A DNA stretch of 64,000 nucleotides, taken from NCBI RefSeq assembly GCF_023721415.1, contig NZ_JAMQVC010000001.1:62001-126000 (forward strand), in the 5' to 3' direction. The DNA comes from Galbibacter mesophilus (GTDB taxonomy: Bacteria; Bacteroidota; Bacteroidia; Flavobacteriales; Flavobacteriaceae). The notes under the pieces were generated by a model, which did not search any database, was not told the origin of the DNA, and saw only the letters and a list, made by a program, of their open reading frames with translations. Of this stretch, positions 42,888 through 51,792 are shown in pieces. Every line of letters starts with the position of its first letter. Within the stretch, counting starts at the first letter, position 1. The translations under genes and the position numbers were made by a program.

Positions 42888-43490
42888 ATGAAGAAGATAA
42901 TTACAATAATAATATTCTGTTTGGTAAGTTTATCGCTTACCGCGCAGAGCATACAGATGAAATCGATAGCTAGCATTAATTATAGTGTTGGCGTTCCAAC
43001 AGGAAATCTAAATGACTTCATTTCCCGAGTAAGCGGAAGTGGTTTTTCGTTGGACTACAAACGTATGGTTGCTCCTAACATTTATTTAGGCGGAGAGCTT
43101 GGGTACAACTATTTCAGCGAAGAAAAAGGATATAACACCTATACTGAGGGAACAGCATCAGTAAGTGGTTTTCAAACCCGATACAATGCCAGTATTCCAA
43201 TGACCATTACAGCTGATTACGTTTTTACCGATAATAGCAAAATAAAACCTTATGTTGGTCTTGGCATCGGTACAATTTACAATAACCGAGAAGTAGACCT
43301 TGGTTTATTTGCCTCTACCGTAGACACTTGGTTCTTTACCATTAAACCCGAAGCCGGTATTATTTATAACCTAAACTCTTATACAGGAATAAAATTTAGT
43401 TCACGATATTACCAAACGTTTGACAGCAAAGATTTGGACGGATATTCATATCTAGCGTTTGACATAGGATTTGTGTTTATGACTTTTTAA
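42888..43490 (+). CDS. Outer-membrane beta-barrel protein
   Basis: This 200-residue protein has a signal peptide MKKIITIIIFCLVSLSLTAQ and an eight-stranded barrel of the OmpA/OmpX-like type (SINYSVGVPTGNLNDFI, then YLGGELGYNYF, ITADYVFTDNSKIKPYVGLGIG, ending FDIGFVFMTF). It begins 11 nt after the DUF4136 gene, so the two are one operon, and a terminator follows. Its function is not predictable. Confidence 0.82.
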   Translation: MKKIITIIIFCLVSLSLTAQSIQMKSIASINYSVGVPTGNLNDFISRVSGSGFSLDYKRMVAPNIYLGGELGYNYFSEEKGYNTYTEGTASVSGFQTRYNASIPMTITADYVFTDNSKIKPYVGLGIGTIYNNREVDLGLFASTVDTWFFTIKPEAGIIYNLNSYTGIKFSSRYYQTFDSKDLDGYSYLAFDIGFVFMTF

Positions 43491-43505
43491 ATATTCTTAG
43501 TCATT

Positions 43506-43538
43506 TAAAAATCCCGCATAGATGTGGGATTTTTTTTG
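43506..43538 (+). terminator. Intrinsic terminator
   Basis: AAAATCCCGCA and TGTGGGATTTT (one G-U pair) form a hairpin followed by seven T residues, closing the lipoprotein/barrel operon. Confidence 0.88.
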
Positions 43539-43863
43539 TTCGAACGTTAATAAGAAAAGCGCATAACGGGCGTTATGCGCTTCTCCAAACAACCTAACCA
43601 ATAAATAAACAAATTTCATATGGAAATTTAAGTGCTCTTTTTCATAGCGGTTTTTCCCATACTTAATTTAGCACAAGATAACAAATGTTTAATTATATAT
43701 CAAAATAGTTAAACAAAATGTTTTGTTAAATTATTTCTTTTCAGCAAATCAACATATTTTTTACTCCCAGAAGATCTCTGCTGTCATCTTGTCAGAAGTT
43801 AATCATTGGTATTTTTTTTGACTATCACTCTTCAAAAATCATACTAATAAAAATTCTATACAT
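43539..43863. promoter_or_regulatory. Gene-free region upstream of htpG with a 12-bp hairpin and a palindrome
   Basis: A perfect 12-bp hairpin AAGCGCATAACG/CGTTATGCGCTT lies at 43557-43582. On the minus strand it is followed by TTTCTTATT, so it could terminate a leftward transcript, although no leftward gene is visible between it and htpG. A palindrome AACAAAA-TG-TTTTGTT at 43712-43727 is a possible operator for htpG. I see no CIRCE element and no convincing -7 box. Confidence 0.4.
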
Positions 43864-45744
43864 ATGACAACCGGAAATATTAATGTATCTGTTGAAAATA
43901 TCTTTCCGCTGATTAAAAAATTCTTGTACAGCGACCACGAGATTTTTCTTAGGGAGCTTATCTCCAATGCCACAGACGCCACTTTAAAACTGAAGCACCT
44001 TACCAACATCGGGGAAGCTCCTGGTGTGGAATACGGAAATCCAATTATTGAAGTAAAAATAGATAAGGAAGGAAAAAAGCTTCATATTATTGACCAAGGA
44101 GTGGGAATGACTGCCGAAGAGGTTCAAAAATACATCAATGAAGTGGCTTTTTCCGGCGCCGAAGAGTTCCTTGAAAAATATAAAGATTCTGCAAAGGATA
44201 GTGGAATTATTGGTCATTTTGGATTAGGTTTCTATTCTGCCTTTATGGTTGCTGATAAAGTAGAAATCATTACCAAATCTTTCAAAGAAGAGCCTGCAGC
44301 GCACTGGACATGCGACGGCTCGCCTAAATATTCTTTGGAAGAAGCCGATAAAAAAGAGCATGGTACTGAAATCATCCTTCATATCAATAAAGATTCTGAA
44401 GAGTTTTTAGAAGAAGGAAGGATTAATGAATTGTTGACCAAGTACAATAAATTCATGCCGATTCCGATTAAATTCGGTACCCGTGAAGAAACTAAAAAGG
44501 TTGGTGAAGGAGATGATGCCAAAGAAGAAAAATTCACGGTAGATAATATTGTAAACAATCCAGACCCAGCATGGACTAAGCAACCAGCAGACCTAAAAGA
44601 GGAAGACTACAAAAATTTCTACAGGGAGTTATACCCTATGCAGTTCGAAGAACCACTTTTCCATATTCACCTAAATGTGGATTATCCGTTCAACCTTACA
44701 GGTATTTTATACTTCCCTAAGCTGTCGAACGACCTTACCATGCAAAAGGACAAGATTCAGCTTTACCAAAATCAAGTGTTTGTAACAGACAATGTTGAAG
44801 GTATTGTTCCTGAATTTTTAACAATGCTGAAAGGGGTTATAGATTCTCCCGATATTCCATTGAACGTATCACGATCTTATCTACAAGCTGACGGGAACGT
44901 TAAGAAAATCTCCAGCTACATTACTCGTAAAGTAGCCGATAAACTGAAATCGCTTTTCAATGAAAACAGGGAAGATTTCGAGAAAAAGTGGAATGACATA
45001 AAAATTGTGATTGAATACGGTATGCTTTCAGAAGAAAAATTCTTCGATAAAGCAGACAAGTTTGCCCTGTACCCTACCGTAGACAATAACTATTTCACTT
45101 TTGAAGAACTTCAAGAGAAAATAAAAGATAACCAAACCGATAAGGATAACAAACTGGTTATTCTTTATGCCAGCGACAAAGATGCACAGCACACCTATAT
45201 AAATGAAGCAAAAGAACGTGGCTACGAGGTGTTGTTGCTAGACTCTCCGATTGTTTCGCATTTGCTTCAGAAATTGGAAACTTCCAAAGAGAATATCTCT
45301 TTTGTTAGAGTGGATTCTGATTCTATAGACAACCTCATCAAAAAAGACGAAGAAAAAATTTCTAAACTTTCCGATGAGGAAAAAGACACCCTTAAAGGTG
45401 TTTTAGAGGAAGTAGTGCCAAAAGAAAAGTTTACGGTTCAACTGGAATCATTAGACAGCAAAGCATCTCCTTTCACTATTACGCAACCAGAATTTATGCG
45501 AAGAATGAAAGAAATGAGCGCTACCGGTGGCGGTATGTTTGGTATGGGCAATATGCCAGAAATGTACAATCTGGTGGTAAACACAAACCACGACTTGGTT
45601 AATAACATCCTTACCACCAAAACAAAAGCCAAGCAAGAACGCTTAATAAAACAATCGTTGGATTTAGCACGTTTATCACAAGGTTTGCTTAAAGGTGAAG
45701 AGCTTACCAATTTTGTAAAGCGTAGCTACGATATGATTAAATAA
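43864..45744 (+). CDS. htpG: Molecular chaperone HtpG (Hsp90)
   Basis: HtpG is the bacterial Hsp90, an ATP-driven dimeric chaperone in the cytoplasm. The 626-residue protein has the GHKL ATPase domain (about 1-230) with LFLRELISNATDA-like ELISNATDATLK near 34-45, DQGVGMTAEEV near 79-89 and GHFGLGFYSAFMVAD near 119-133. A middle domain (about 235-500, with LNVSRSYLQADGNVKKI) and the C-terminal dimerisation domain follow. A Met/Gly-rich segment GGGMFGMGNMPEM near 555-567 is a flavobacterial insertion type. It is a single gene with a terminator. Confidence 0.96.
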   Translation: MTTGNINVSVENIFPLIKKFLYSDHEIFLRELISNATDATLKLKHLTNIGEAPGVEYGNPIIEVKIDKEGKKLHIIDQGVGMTAEEVQKYINEVAFSGAEEFLEKYKDSAKDSGIIGHFGLGFYSAFMVADKVEIITKSFKEEPAAHWTCDGSPKYSLEEADKKEHGTEIILHINKDSEEFLEEGRINELLTKYNKFMPIPIKFGTREETKKVGEGDDAKEEKFTVDNIVNNPDPAWTKQPADLKEEDYKNFYRELYPMQFEEPLFHIHLNVDYPFNLTGILYFPKLSNDLTMQKDKIQLYQNQVFVTDNVEGIVPEFLTMLKGVIDSPDIPLNVSRSYLQADGNVKKISSYITRKVADKLKSLFNENREDFEKKWNDIKIVIEYGMLSEEKFFDKADKFALYPTVDNNYFTFEELQEKIKDNQTDKDNKLVILYASDKDAQHTYINEAKERGYEVLLLDSPIVSHLLQKLETSKENISFVRVDSDSIDNLIKKDEEKISKLSDEEKDTLKGVLEEVVPKEKFTVQLESLDSKASPFTITQPEFMRRMKEMSATGGGMFGMGNMPEMYNLVVNTNHDLVNNILTTKTKAKQERLIKQSLDLARLSQGLLKGEELTNFVKRSYDMIK

Positions 45745-45764
45745 TTTAGTATTACGTTATATCA

Positions 45765-45808
45765 CAAGGCTGTCTAAAACATTTTAAAATTTAGGCAGCC
45801 TTTTTTGT
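45765..45808 (+). terminator. Intrinsic terminator of htpG
   Basis: AAGGCTGTCTAAA pairs with TTTAGGCAGCCTT with one G-U pair; T residues follow. Confidence 0.88.
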
Positions 45809-45850
45809 AATCATTAATTAAACAATTCGTCCTAATTAAAAAATTTAACT

Positions 45851-46645
45851 ATGCGCATTTTACTGAAATTTCTAGTTTTAAGTACATTTTTTTTATTGAG
45901 CTGTAAAAACGAAACCAAAGAGAAAGTTGTTGAAGAAACTCCAAAATCCAAATCTCCTTTTGTTGAAAGTGTTGAAAAAGCACACCGTAAAAATGATTTA
46001 GTAAATAAAAACTATGTCCAATTTGATATTGATGTATTTTTTGGAGGCAAACCCCGTTTGGCAGGTACGGTAACCATGAATACCAATTCAAGTGAAATTA
46101 GAATCGACAAAAAAGACGGCACTTCCTTATTTTACGATGGAAAAAATGTAATGCTTTCGCCTAAAGACGCCAATGAGAAAGGCGCCCGATTCGATATGTT
46201 TACATGGGCGTATTTTTTTGCGCTACCCTTTAAATTGAGTGACCAAGGAACGAATATTGAAACACTGAAAGACCATTCACTTGATAGCCTTTCCTACCAC
46301 ACCGCAAAACTGACTTTTGACAAAAATACAGGCGACGCTCCGGATGACTGGTATATACTTTATGCCGATAAGGAAACTGGTTTGTTGGAGGCTGCTGGAT
46401 ACATAGTGACATTTGGAAAGACATTGGAAAAAGCAGAAGCCAATCCGCATGCTATTGCTTATCACAACTATAAAAAAGTTCAAAACATTCCTATTGCTAC
46501 TGCATGGACGTTTCATAATTGGTCACAGGAAACCGGACTGGAAGACACCATTGGAACTGCTACTTTGAAAAACATCAAATTTGTAGATAAAAACAGTGAA
46601 TTTTTTAAAGCCCCTGAAAATAGCACACCAATTACTGTAGATTAA
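45851..46645 (+). CDS. DUF6503-type lipoprotein
   Basis: This 264-residue protein has a lipoprotein signal with Cys18 (TFFLLSC). After a charged linker the mature domain (about 40-255) is beta-rich: VQFDIDVFFGGKPRLAGTVTMNTNSSEIRI, then ARFDMFTWAYFFALPFKLSDQGT, and DWYILYADKETGLLEAAGYIVTFG. It resembles outer-membrane lipoprotein carriers of the LolA/LolB-like fold, and family DUF6503 of flavobacteria. It is probably periplasmic or outer-membrane anchored, with function unknown. It is a single gene. Confidence 0.75.
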   Translation: MRILLKFLVLSTFFLLSCKNETKEKVVEETPKSKSPFVESVEKAHRKNDLVNKNYVQFDIDVFFGGKPRLAGTVTMNTNSSEIRIDKKDGTSLFYDGKNVMLSPKDANEKGARFDMFTWAYFFALPFKLSDQGTNIETLKDHSLDSLSYHTAKLTFDKNTGDAPDDWYILYADKETGLLEAAGYIVTFGKTLEKAEANPHAIAYHNYKKVQNIPIATAWTFHNWSQETGLEDTIGTATLKNIKFVDKNSEFFKAPENSTPITVD

Positions 46646-46689
46646 TAGCAGTTAGATTTTAAAATTATAATTGTTGATAAAAATCGACC

Positions 46690-46920
46690 TATTTAAAAAA
46701 TATTGAAAATCAAGGAAGCAGCTTGGGCTTAGAGATAAAAAGCTGTTTGAGCGTAGCGAGTTCTTTTTATCTGTGGGGGAGGTTTCCGTAGATTTTTTTA
46801 TATTTTTTAAATCAGTCTTGACTTTCCTGCCTGCCGGCAGGCAGGTTTGTTTCGTTTTTGTGTCAAGACAAAAATGAAAAAATTGTTCGAGCTTTCAAGA
46901 TCAATTTCATGTTTGTATTC
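46690..46920. repeat. Intergenic repeat-like element with a perfect 20-bp palindrome
   Basis: The 376-nt gap 46646-47021 has no gene. It contains AGCTGTTTGAGCGTAGCGAG, the perfect palindrome CCTGCCTGCCGGCAGGCAGG at 46826-46845, and flanking complementary words AGTCTTGAC (near 46814) and GTCAAGAC (near 46862). Such GC-rich palindromic modules in AT-rich spacers are typical of dispersed repeats in Bacteroidetes. I see only this copy in the window. Confidence 0.55.
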
Positions 46921-46954
46921 AATCTAGACAGTTGTAATACCTAATTCATATTTG

Positions 46955-47003
46955 AAAAAAAACTGGATTTATAATAGTCATTAAGTTCTAAATCCAGTTT
47001 TTA
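46955..47003. terminator. Bidirectional terminator between DUF6503 and DUF4494 genes
   Basis: AAAAACTGGATTTA (46958-46971) pairs with TAAATCCAGTTTTT (46989-47002); A/T runs flank both sides. Confidence 0.88.
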
Positions 47004-47021
47004 TTTCCAAAGAAATATCTC

Positions 47022-47558
47022 TTATACTGTTTCTTCAGTAACCTCTTCTACCTCGTCCTCCGAAGTTTCTAAGGTGGATTCTTTAATTTTATTGAATTTC
47101 TCTACGCTTTCCAATTCCTCTTCATCGCCAGAAAAATATGGGAACACATCCATAATCGGAGATTCTGTAATCATCGGGATGGTGTAGTCACCCATCGTGT
47201 TTTTCATTACCTCAACGGTATTGTCGTACGCCTCCTTTACATCATTGGCTTGTACCAGCAAATAGATATTTGTTTTACGCTCTTTTCCGCTTTCTTCATC
47301 ATAAGCAACTAAGGCAACTTTGGATTTAAACCAACGGTCGGTATTTTCAAACGGATGAATTTCCGCATAATTGGCCACTTTTATATTGGTAATCTTAAAT
47401 TCTTCACTAATGTAAGCAGACATTTCCTCGTTAATCCTAGACTCGGCTTCCGTATAAGAAACAGCGTCTATTAAATAAGGCTCAGTAACCACCTTCTGGG
47501 CTCCGGTTTCAACTGTTTTTCTATATTTAACCTTGCATTCGTACCAAGTTGCGCTCAT
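47022..47558 (-). CDS. DUF4494 domain protein
   Basis: This is a 178-residue cytoplasmic protein of a family restricted to Bacteroidetes. It begins WYECKVKYRKTVETGAQKVVTEPYLIDAVSYTEAESR, has a DRWFKSKVALVAYDEESGKERK core and ends in an acidic tail (TSEDEVEEVTEETV). Its function is unknown. A perfect -7 box TATATTTG lies on the minus strand at 47589-47582, 24 nt upstream of the start, so it is transcribed alone. Confidence 0.88.
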   Translation of the reverse strand: MSATWYECKVKYRKTVETGAQKVVTEPYLIDAVSYTEAESRINEEMSAYISEEFKITNIKVANYAEIHPFENTDRWFKSKVALVAYDEESGKERKTNIYLLVQANDVKEAYDNTVEVMKNTMGDYTIPMITESPIMDVFPYFSGDEEELESVEKFNKIKESTLETSEDEVEEVTEETV

Positions 47559-47765
47559 AATATTTAATTTTTATAGGACGCCAAATATAACCGTTGATAA
47601 AGAAATATATTGCTGCTACTTAAAATAGATATTCACAATTCGTATCTCATGTTTATAGTTTGCTGATTGTAAATATGTAAGCTTTCTATTATTTTTTTTG
47701 AATAAAAATGTATCCTTTTTAAAGTTTCTCAGTCTACTTACTGAAGAACAATAAAATTTACTATT

Positions 47766-47879
47766 ATGAAAAGTTGTAACTGTACTAATTGCGATTGTAA
47801 AAATTGTAACTGCGTTAACTGCTCAGCAAATAATTGCCCATGCACAAATTGCACCTGCAGCAAATGTGATTGTTGTTAA
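47766..47879 (+). CDS. Cysteine-rich metallothionein-like peptide (37 aa)
   Basis: The frame encodes 37 residues of which 14 are Cys, at positions 4, 6, 9, 11, 14, 16, 19, 24, 26, 29, 31, 34, 36 and 37. The spacing is a near-perfect repeat of Cys-x-Cys-x2, interrupted once by SANN, so there are two seven-Cys halves. The other residues are mainly Asn, Thr, Lys and Asp, with no hydrophobic core, so the peptide should fold only around metal. It is metallothionein-like in composition, but I do not recognise a named family. It ends 18 nt before the sigZ start codon, on the same strand, and the two are probably one operon. Confidence 0.75.
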   Translation: MKSCNCTNCDCKNCNCVNCSANNCPCTNCTCSKCDCC

Positions 47880-47897
47880 GGTTTTTTATTTTTGAAT

Positions 47898-48443
47898 ATG
47901 GAAACACAGCAAATATGGAATGAGTTGAATGATGAATTGTACTTTTTCATCCTAAAAAAGATGAAAGACAAACATGCTTCCAACGATGTTTTCCAAAATA
48001 CATTTGTAAAAATCCACAGAAATTTATCCACCCTTGAAAATACAGAAAAAGCAAGGGCTTGGGCGTTTCAAATAGCACGTAACGAAATAGCCAATCATTT
48101 TAAAAAAGAGGCTATGTACGTAGAAAAATCTAACGAGGGAAAAGAAACGCCACCAGAGAATCAAGCACATTTATGCTGTTTTGATTCTTTTATAAACGAT
48201 TTACCCAAAGTTTACAGAGAAGTTATTGAATTGGTTTACATAAAAGGTGAAAAGCAAAAAGACGCTGCTATTTTCCTCAACATAAGTTTAGAAAATGTAA
48301 AGGCAAGAGTTAGAAGAGCCAAGGAAATTTTAAAGCAAAAACTTAGTGAATGTTGCCAATATGAATTTGATAAGAACGGTAAATTAATTGGCGAACCTAA
48401 TTGCGTAAAATGTAATACAGGCACAAAAATGGAATGGGGTTAA
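47898..48443 (+). CDS. sigZ: ECF-like RNA polymerase sigma factor, SigZ type
   Basis: The start at ATG 47898 gives 181 residues; a TTG 6 nt upstream is in frame but less likely. Region 2 (about 1-75) holds ASNDVFQNTFVKIHRNL and ARAWAFQIARNEIANHF. Region 4 (about 105-150) holds the helix-turn-helix VYREVIELVYIKGEKQKDAAIFLNISLENVKARVRRAKEIL. A C-terminal tail carries Cys residues (ECCQYEF and CVKCNTG), which resembles SigZ proteins and could bind metal. No anti-sigma factor gene is adjacent; the Cys-rich peptide gene takes that place. A strong terminator overlaps the stop codon. Confidence 0.88.
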   Translation: METQQIWNELNDELYFFILKKMKDKHASNDVFQNTFVKIHRNLSTLENTEKARAWAFQIARNEIANHFKKEAMYVEKSNEGKETPPENQAHLCCFDSFINDLPKVYREVIELVYIKGEKQKDAAIFLNISLENVKARVRRAKEILKQKLSECCQYEFDKNGKLIGEPNCVKCNTGTKMEWG

Positions 48444-48472
48444 TCTTAAAAAGATTAACCCCATTTTATTGT
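48433..48472 (+). terminator. Intrinsic terminator of the Cys-rich peptide/sigZ operon
   Basis: Perfect 15-bp arms AATGGGGTTAATCTT (48433-48447) and AAGATTAACCCCATT (48451-48465) include the sigZ stop codon, followed by TTATTG. Confidence 0.9.
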
Positions 48473-48535
48473 AATCATCGGCTATAGCTTAACTTTACGT
48501 TATTAATCATAGTATTCTTCGTTTCAAAGATAACC

Positions 48536-48700
48536 CTTTCATTTCTTTTGCTCGCCCAAAAGAAACGAAACAAAGAAAACGGCGCCTTATCCAAGGAATT
48601 TCTTCGACCATAAAGTCGAAAAATCGAAATCAAAACTCCGCGTCGCTCCGTACCTACGCTCCTGCTCTCGGAGCTTTTGATTACTATTCTGGGGATAAGG
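48536..48700. repeat. Dispersed 165-bp intergenic repeat, copy 2
   Basis: It aligns without gaps to 5328-5492 with about 14 mismatches. The identical length and endpoints define the element: a TTTCTTTTG/CAAAAGAAA hairpin at one end and CTCTCGGAGC near the other. It fills most of the 324-nt gap between sigZ and xylA and encodes nothing. Confidence 0.8.
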
Positions 48701-48767
48701 ATTCTTTAATTACTGATTAAAACTATATTTTAAACCGCCCCTTAAATATTGAAAACTAATGCACAGA

Positions 48768-50081
48768 TTAAATTGCATTGGCAATGATCTGCTCAAAAAG
48801 CTCTTGTTTTCCACTTAACTGCTTAGGCTCACCGTTAGATTTTCCTATTTCGCTGAGCTGCTCCAGAGTTAACTCTTTGTTCTCAAACTTGGCTCCGTTA
48901 CCACTATCAAAGCTTTCGTATCGTTGCTTTCTAAGCTTTTGGTAGTCGGTGTTTTGTAAAATGTAATCTGCAGCAATAAGTCCGCGCGCGAATGTATCCA
49001 TTCCCGAAATATGAGCGATAAATTTATCCTCCAAATCAGTAGAGTTTCTTCTTACTTTTGCATCAAAATTTATTCCTCCTCCCTGTAAGCCTCCCGCTTG
49101 AAGAATTACCAACATAGCTTCGGTAACCTCTTGAATATTTACTGGAAATTGGTCGGTATCCCAACCATTTTGGTAATCACCTCTGTTCGCATCAATGCTT
49201 CCTAACATACCATTATCCGCGGCTACTTGTAATTCATGTTCAAAAGTATGTCCGGCGAGGGTAGCATGGTTTACTTCAATATTCAGTTTAAAATCATCCT
49301 GCAAACCGTACTTATTTATAAATCCTAAAGAAGTTGCCGCATCAAAATCGTATTGATGCTTTGTAGGTTCCATAGGTTTCGGCTCTATTAAAAAGTTCCC
49401 TTTGAACCCTTGTTTTCTAGCATAATCCCTACAAATGGACAAGAAATTCCCCAAATGATCTAATTCTCTACCCATATCGGTATTTAAAAGGCTCATATAA
49501 CCTTCTCTTCCACCCCAAAAAACGTAATTCTCTCCGCCAAGGGCAATAGTAGCATCAATTGCTATTTTAACTTGAGCACCAGCATGCGCTAAGACATCAA
49601 AATTTGGGTTGGTAGCTGCACCATTCATATAGCGTGGGTTACTGAACAAATTGGAAGTTCCCCACAACAGCTTAATTCCACTTTCTTTTTGTTTCTCCCT
49701 TGCATATGAAACCATTTGCTGGATACGGTCTTCGAACTCGCTTAACGAAGGAGCCTCATCTACCACGTCCACGTCGTGAAAGCAGTAATATGGAGTTCCC
49801 AACTTACTCATAAATTCAAAAGCGGCATCCATTTTATCTTTGGCTCTTTGAACAGGATCATCACTTTTATCCCACTCAAAAGTTTCGGTTGGTGCACCAA
49901 AAGGATCACCTCCTTTGTTGTTGAATGTGTGCCAATATGCAGTTGCAAAACGTAAATGCTCTTTCAAAGTTTTTCCCGCTACTACCTTATTCTCATCATA
50001 CCATTTAAAGGCTAATGGATTATCACTTTCCCTGCCTTCATATTTTATTTTGTCTATATTCTTAAAGTAAGTTGATTTCAT
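48768..50081 (-). CDS. xylA: Xylose isomerase
   Basis: XylA converts D-xylose to D-xylulose. The 437-residue class II enzyme has the catalytic His102 and Asp105 in [17 protein letters not shown] near 190, the [13 protein letters not shown] metal-site block near 240 and [14 protein letters not shown] near 278 with metal-binding residues. [19 protein letters not shown] near 303 completes the site. The gene follows xylB by 42 nt on the same strand, so the two form an operon, facing away from a Nudix-type regulator. Confidence 0.97.
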   Translation of the reverse strand: MKSTYFKNIDKIKYEGRESDNPLAFKWYDENKVVAGKTLKEHLRFATAYWHTFNNKGGDPFGAPTETFEWDKSDDPVQRAKDKMDAAFEFMSKLGTPYYCFHDVDVVDEAPSLSEFEDRIQQMVSYAREKQKESGIKLLWGTSNLFSNPRYMNGAATNPNFDVLAHAGAQVKIAIDATIALGGENYVFWGGREGYMSLLNTDMGRELDHLGNFLSICRDYARKQGFKGNFLIEPKPMEPTKHQYDFDAATSLGFINKYGLQDDFKLNIEVNHATLAGHTFEHELQVAADNGMLGSIDANRGDYQNGWDTDQFPVNIQEVTEAMLVILQAGGLQGGGINFDAKVRRNSTDLEDKFIAHISGMDTFARGLIAADYILQNTDYQKLRKQRYESFDSGNGAKFENKELTLEQLSEIGKSNGEPKQLSGKQELFEQIIANAI

Positions 50082-50123
50082 CTCTTCAGTTTTTATTTGT
50101 TTTTAATGTATTATTAAAACGGG

Positions 50124-51608
50124 CTAACTAATGCCGTTTTTCCAAGTTTCATATACTTTTCTGTATTCCTTAACCAAATCTGGGTCTGGTGTTGTACGTT
50201 CTACGCACTCTAATCCGCTAAAAGCGTCTTCTAGGCTGGAGAAGTATCCAAATCCGTAAGCGGCTCCTCTCGCGGCTCCCTCGCTTCCTGAGGTATTATA
50301 CAATTCTAAAATAGTATTGGTGGTATTTACAAATATCTCCCTGAATATCGGGTTTAAAAACAGGTTTGCTTTTCCTGCTCTTACCACTTTTCCTTCTACA
50401 CCAACGTTTCGCATGATTTCAAAACCGTAATTCAATGCAAAAACAATTCCTTCGCAAGCAGCACGCACCAAATCTTCTTTTTGATGAATGTTGAAATTCA
50501 ATCCTTTTAGTCCTGAAAAGGCAGGTTTGTTATTAAAAATCCGTTCCACTCCATTTCCGAAAGGATAAAAAAGCAAGCCTTTCGCTCCTATTTCACTTTC
50601 TGAAGCCAAAGAATTCAGCTTTTCATAATCTATCAATTCTTTTTTGTCTTCGGAAAGGATTTTTCGCAACCATTGATACAAAATCCCCGAACCATTGATG
50701 CATACCATAACTCCATTCCGCTTAAAATTCTCTGCGTTATTTACATGAAGAAAGGTATTGATTCGGTTGTTTACGTCGTAATCATCGGTTTGACTCACTC
50801 CGTAAACCACTGCAGAAGTTCCCGCCGTGGCTGCAATTTCACCTGGATTGAGGGCATTAAGTGATAAAGCATTGTTGGGCTGATCTCCTGCGCGATACGT
50901 AATGTATACATCTTCGCAAAGTCCCAGTTCTTTTGCGACTTCTGGATTAATTTTTGCTTGTTTTCCAAAATTGGGAACGATTTCAGGAATAAGGGAACTT
51001 GGCAAATCCATTGCTTCAAGGACTTCAGTCGCCAAGCGGTTTTCCTTAAAATTCCATAAGGCTCCTTCTGATAATCCAGAAGTACTTATTTGGGCTACCC
51101 CAGACAATTTTGCGGCAATAAAATCACCAGGCAACATCATATATTTAGCTTTCGCCAGAATTTCAGGTTGGTTTTCTTTTACCCATTTTAGTTTGGAGGC
51201 AGTAAAATTTCCCGGACTGCCCAATATTTTTTCCTGACAGTCTTTAGCACCCATTTTTTCATAGGTTTCATCACCAATTTGAGCGGCCCGACTATCACAC
51301 CAAATTATGGAAGAACGCACAGGAGCTAAGTTTTCATCCACCAGCACCAGTCCGTGCATTTGATAGGCAATCCCAACAGCTTGTATCTTTTTTACATCGA
51401 CACCTTCTTCATTTCTTAACTTTACGATTCCATCCTTAACATATTGCCACCACATTTGAGGGTCTTGTTCGGCCCAACCGTCTTGGGGAGCATTTATTTC
51501 CAATTCAAAATCGGGCACGGTTACCGATGCCACAGATTTTCCCGCTTCAGCATCTAAAACCGATAGTTTAATTGATGAACTCCCTAAATCTATTCCTAAA
51601 AAATACAT
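50124..51608 (-). CDS. xylB: Xylulokinase
   Basis: XylB phosphorylates D-xylulose to xylulose-5-phosphate for the pentose phosphate pathway. The 494-residue FGGY-family kinase starts with GIDLGSSSIKLSVLD, has YQMHGLVLVD near 80, an AGDQPNNALSLNAL segment near 240 with the catalytic Asp, and a C-terminal GSEGAARGAAYGFGY ATP-site block. It is the first gene of the xylBA operon. The 184-nt upstream region shared with the divergent regulator carries a palindrome that may be the operator. No xylose transporter gene is present in the window. Confidence 0.95.
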   Translation of the reverse strand: MYFLGIDLGSSSIKLSVLDAEAGKSVASVTVPDFELEINAPQDGWAEQDPQMWWQYVKDGIVKLRNEEGVDVKKIQAVGIAYQMHGLVLVDENLAPVRSSIIWCDSRAAQIGDETYEKMGAKDCQEKILGSPGNFTASKLKWVKENQPEILAKAKYMMLPGDFIAAKLSGVAQISTSGLSEGALWNFKENRLATEVLEAMDLPSSLIPEIVPNFGKQAKINPEVAKELGLCEDVYITYRAGDQPNNALSLNALNPGEIAATAGTSAVVYGVSQTDDYDVNNRINTFLHVNNAENFKRNGVMVCINGSGILYQWLRKILSEDKKELIDYEKLNSLASESEIGAKGLLFYPFGNGVERIFNNKPAFSGLKGLNFNIHQKEDLVRAACEGIVFALNYGFEIMRNVGVEGKVVRAGKANLFLNPIFREIFVNTTNTILELYNTSGSEGAARGAAYGFGYFSSLEDAFSGLECVERTTPDPDLVKEYRKVYETWKNGIS

Positions 51609-51693
51609 AGTTCCGATATAAAAAAAGCTATTCAGAAAACAACTTATGGTAAATATGACTACAATACTAATTAATTATTTTATCTTTATCAAA

Positions 51694-51709
51694 GTTTTAC
51701 GTGTAAAAC
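51694..51709. promoter_or_regulatory. Candidate operator palindrome between xylB and the Nudix regulator
   Basis: GTTTTAC-GT-GTAAAAC is a perfect 7-bp inverted repeat with a 2-nt centre. A second, shorter palindrome ACTAA-GT-TTAGT lies at 51723-51734 with the same GT centre. They sit in the divergent promoter region, the expected place for binding by the adjacent regulator. Confidence 0.5.
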
Positions 51710-51792
51710 CACCAAAAGTTGTACTAAGTTTAGTGAAAACAGCTATATATAAATAATTTCGTATCTATGCATAAATATCACCTACCGTACAA

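Noticed and set aside
43586-43608. 40-codon minus-strand frame near 43500-43620
   Set aside because: It would read through two hairpins, including a strong terminator, and has no recognisable features.
48536-48700. CRISPR array or insertion sequence at the dispersed repeat
   Set aside because: Only single copies at each site, no regular spacers, no transposase frame and no inverted terminal repeats of IS type.
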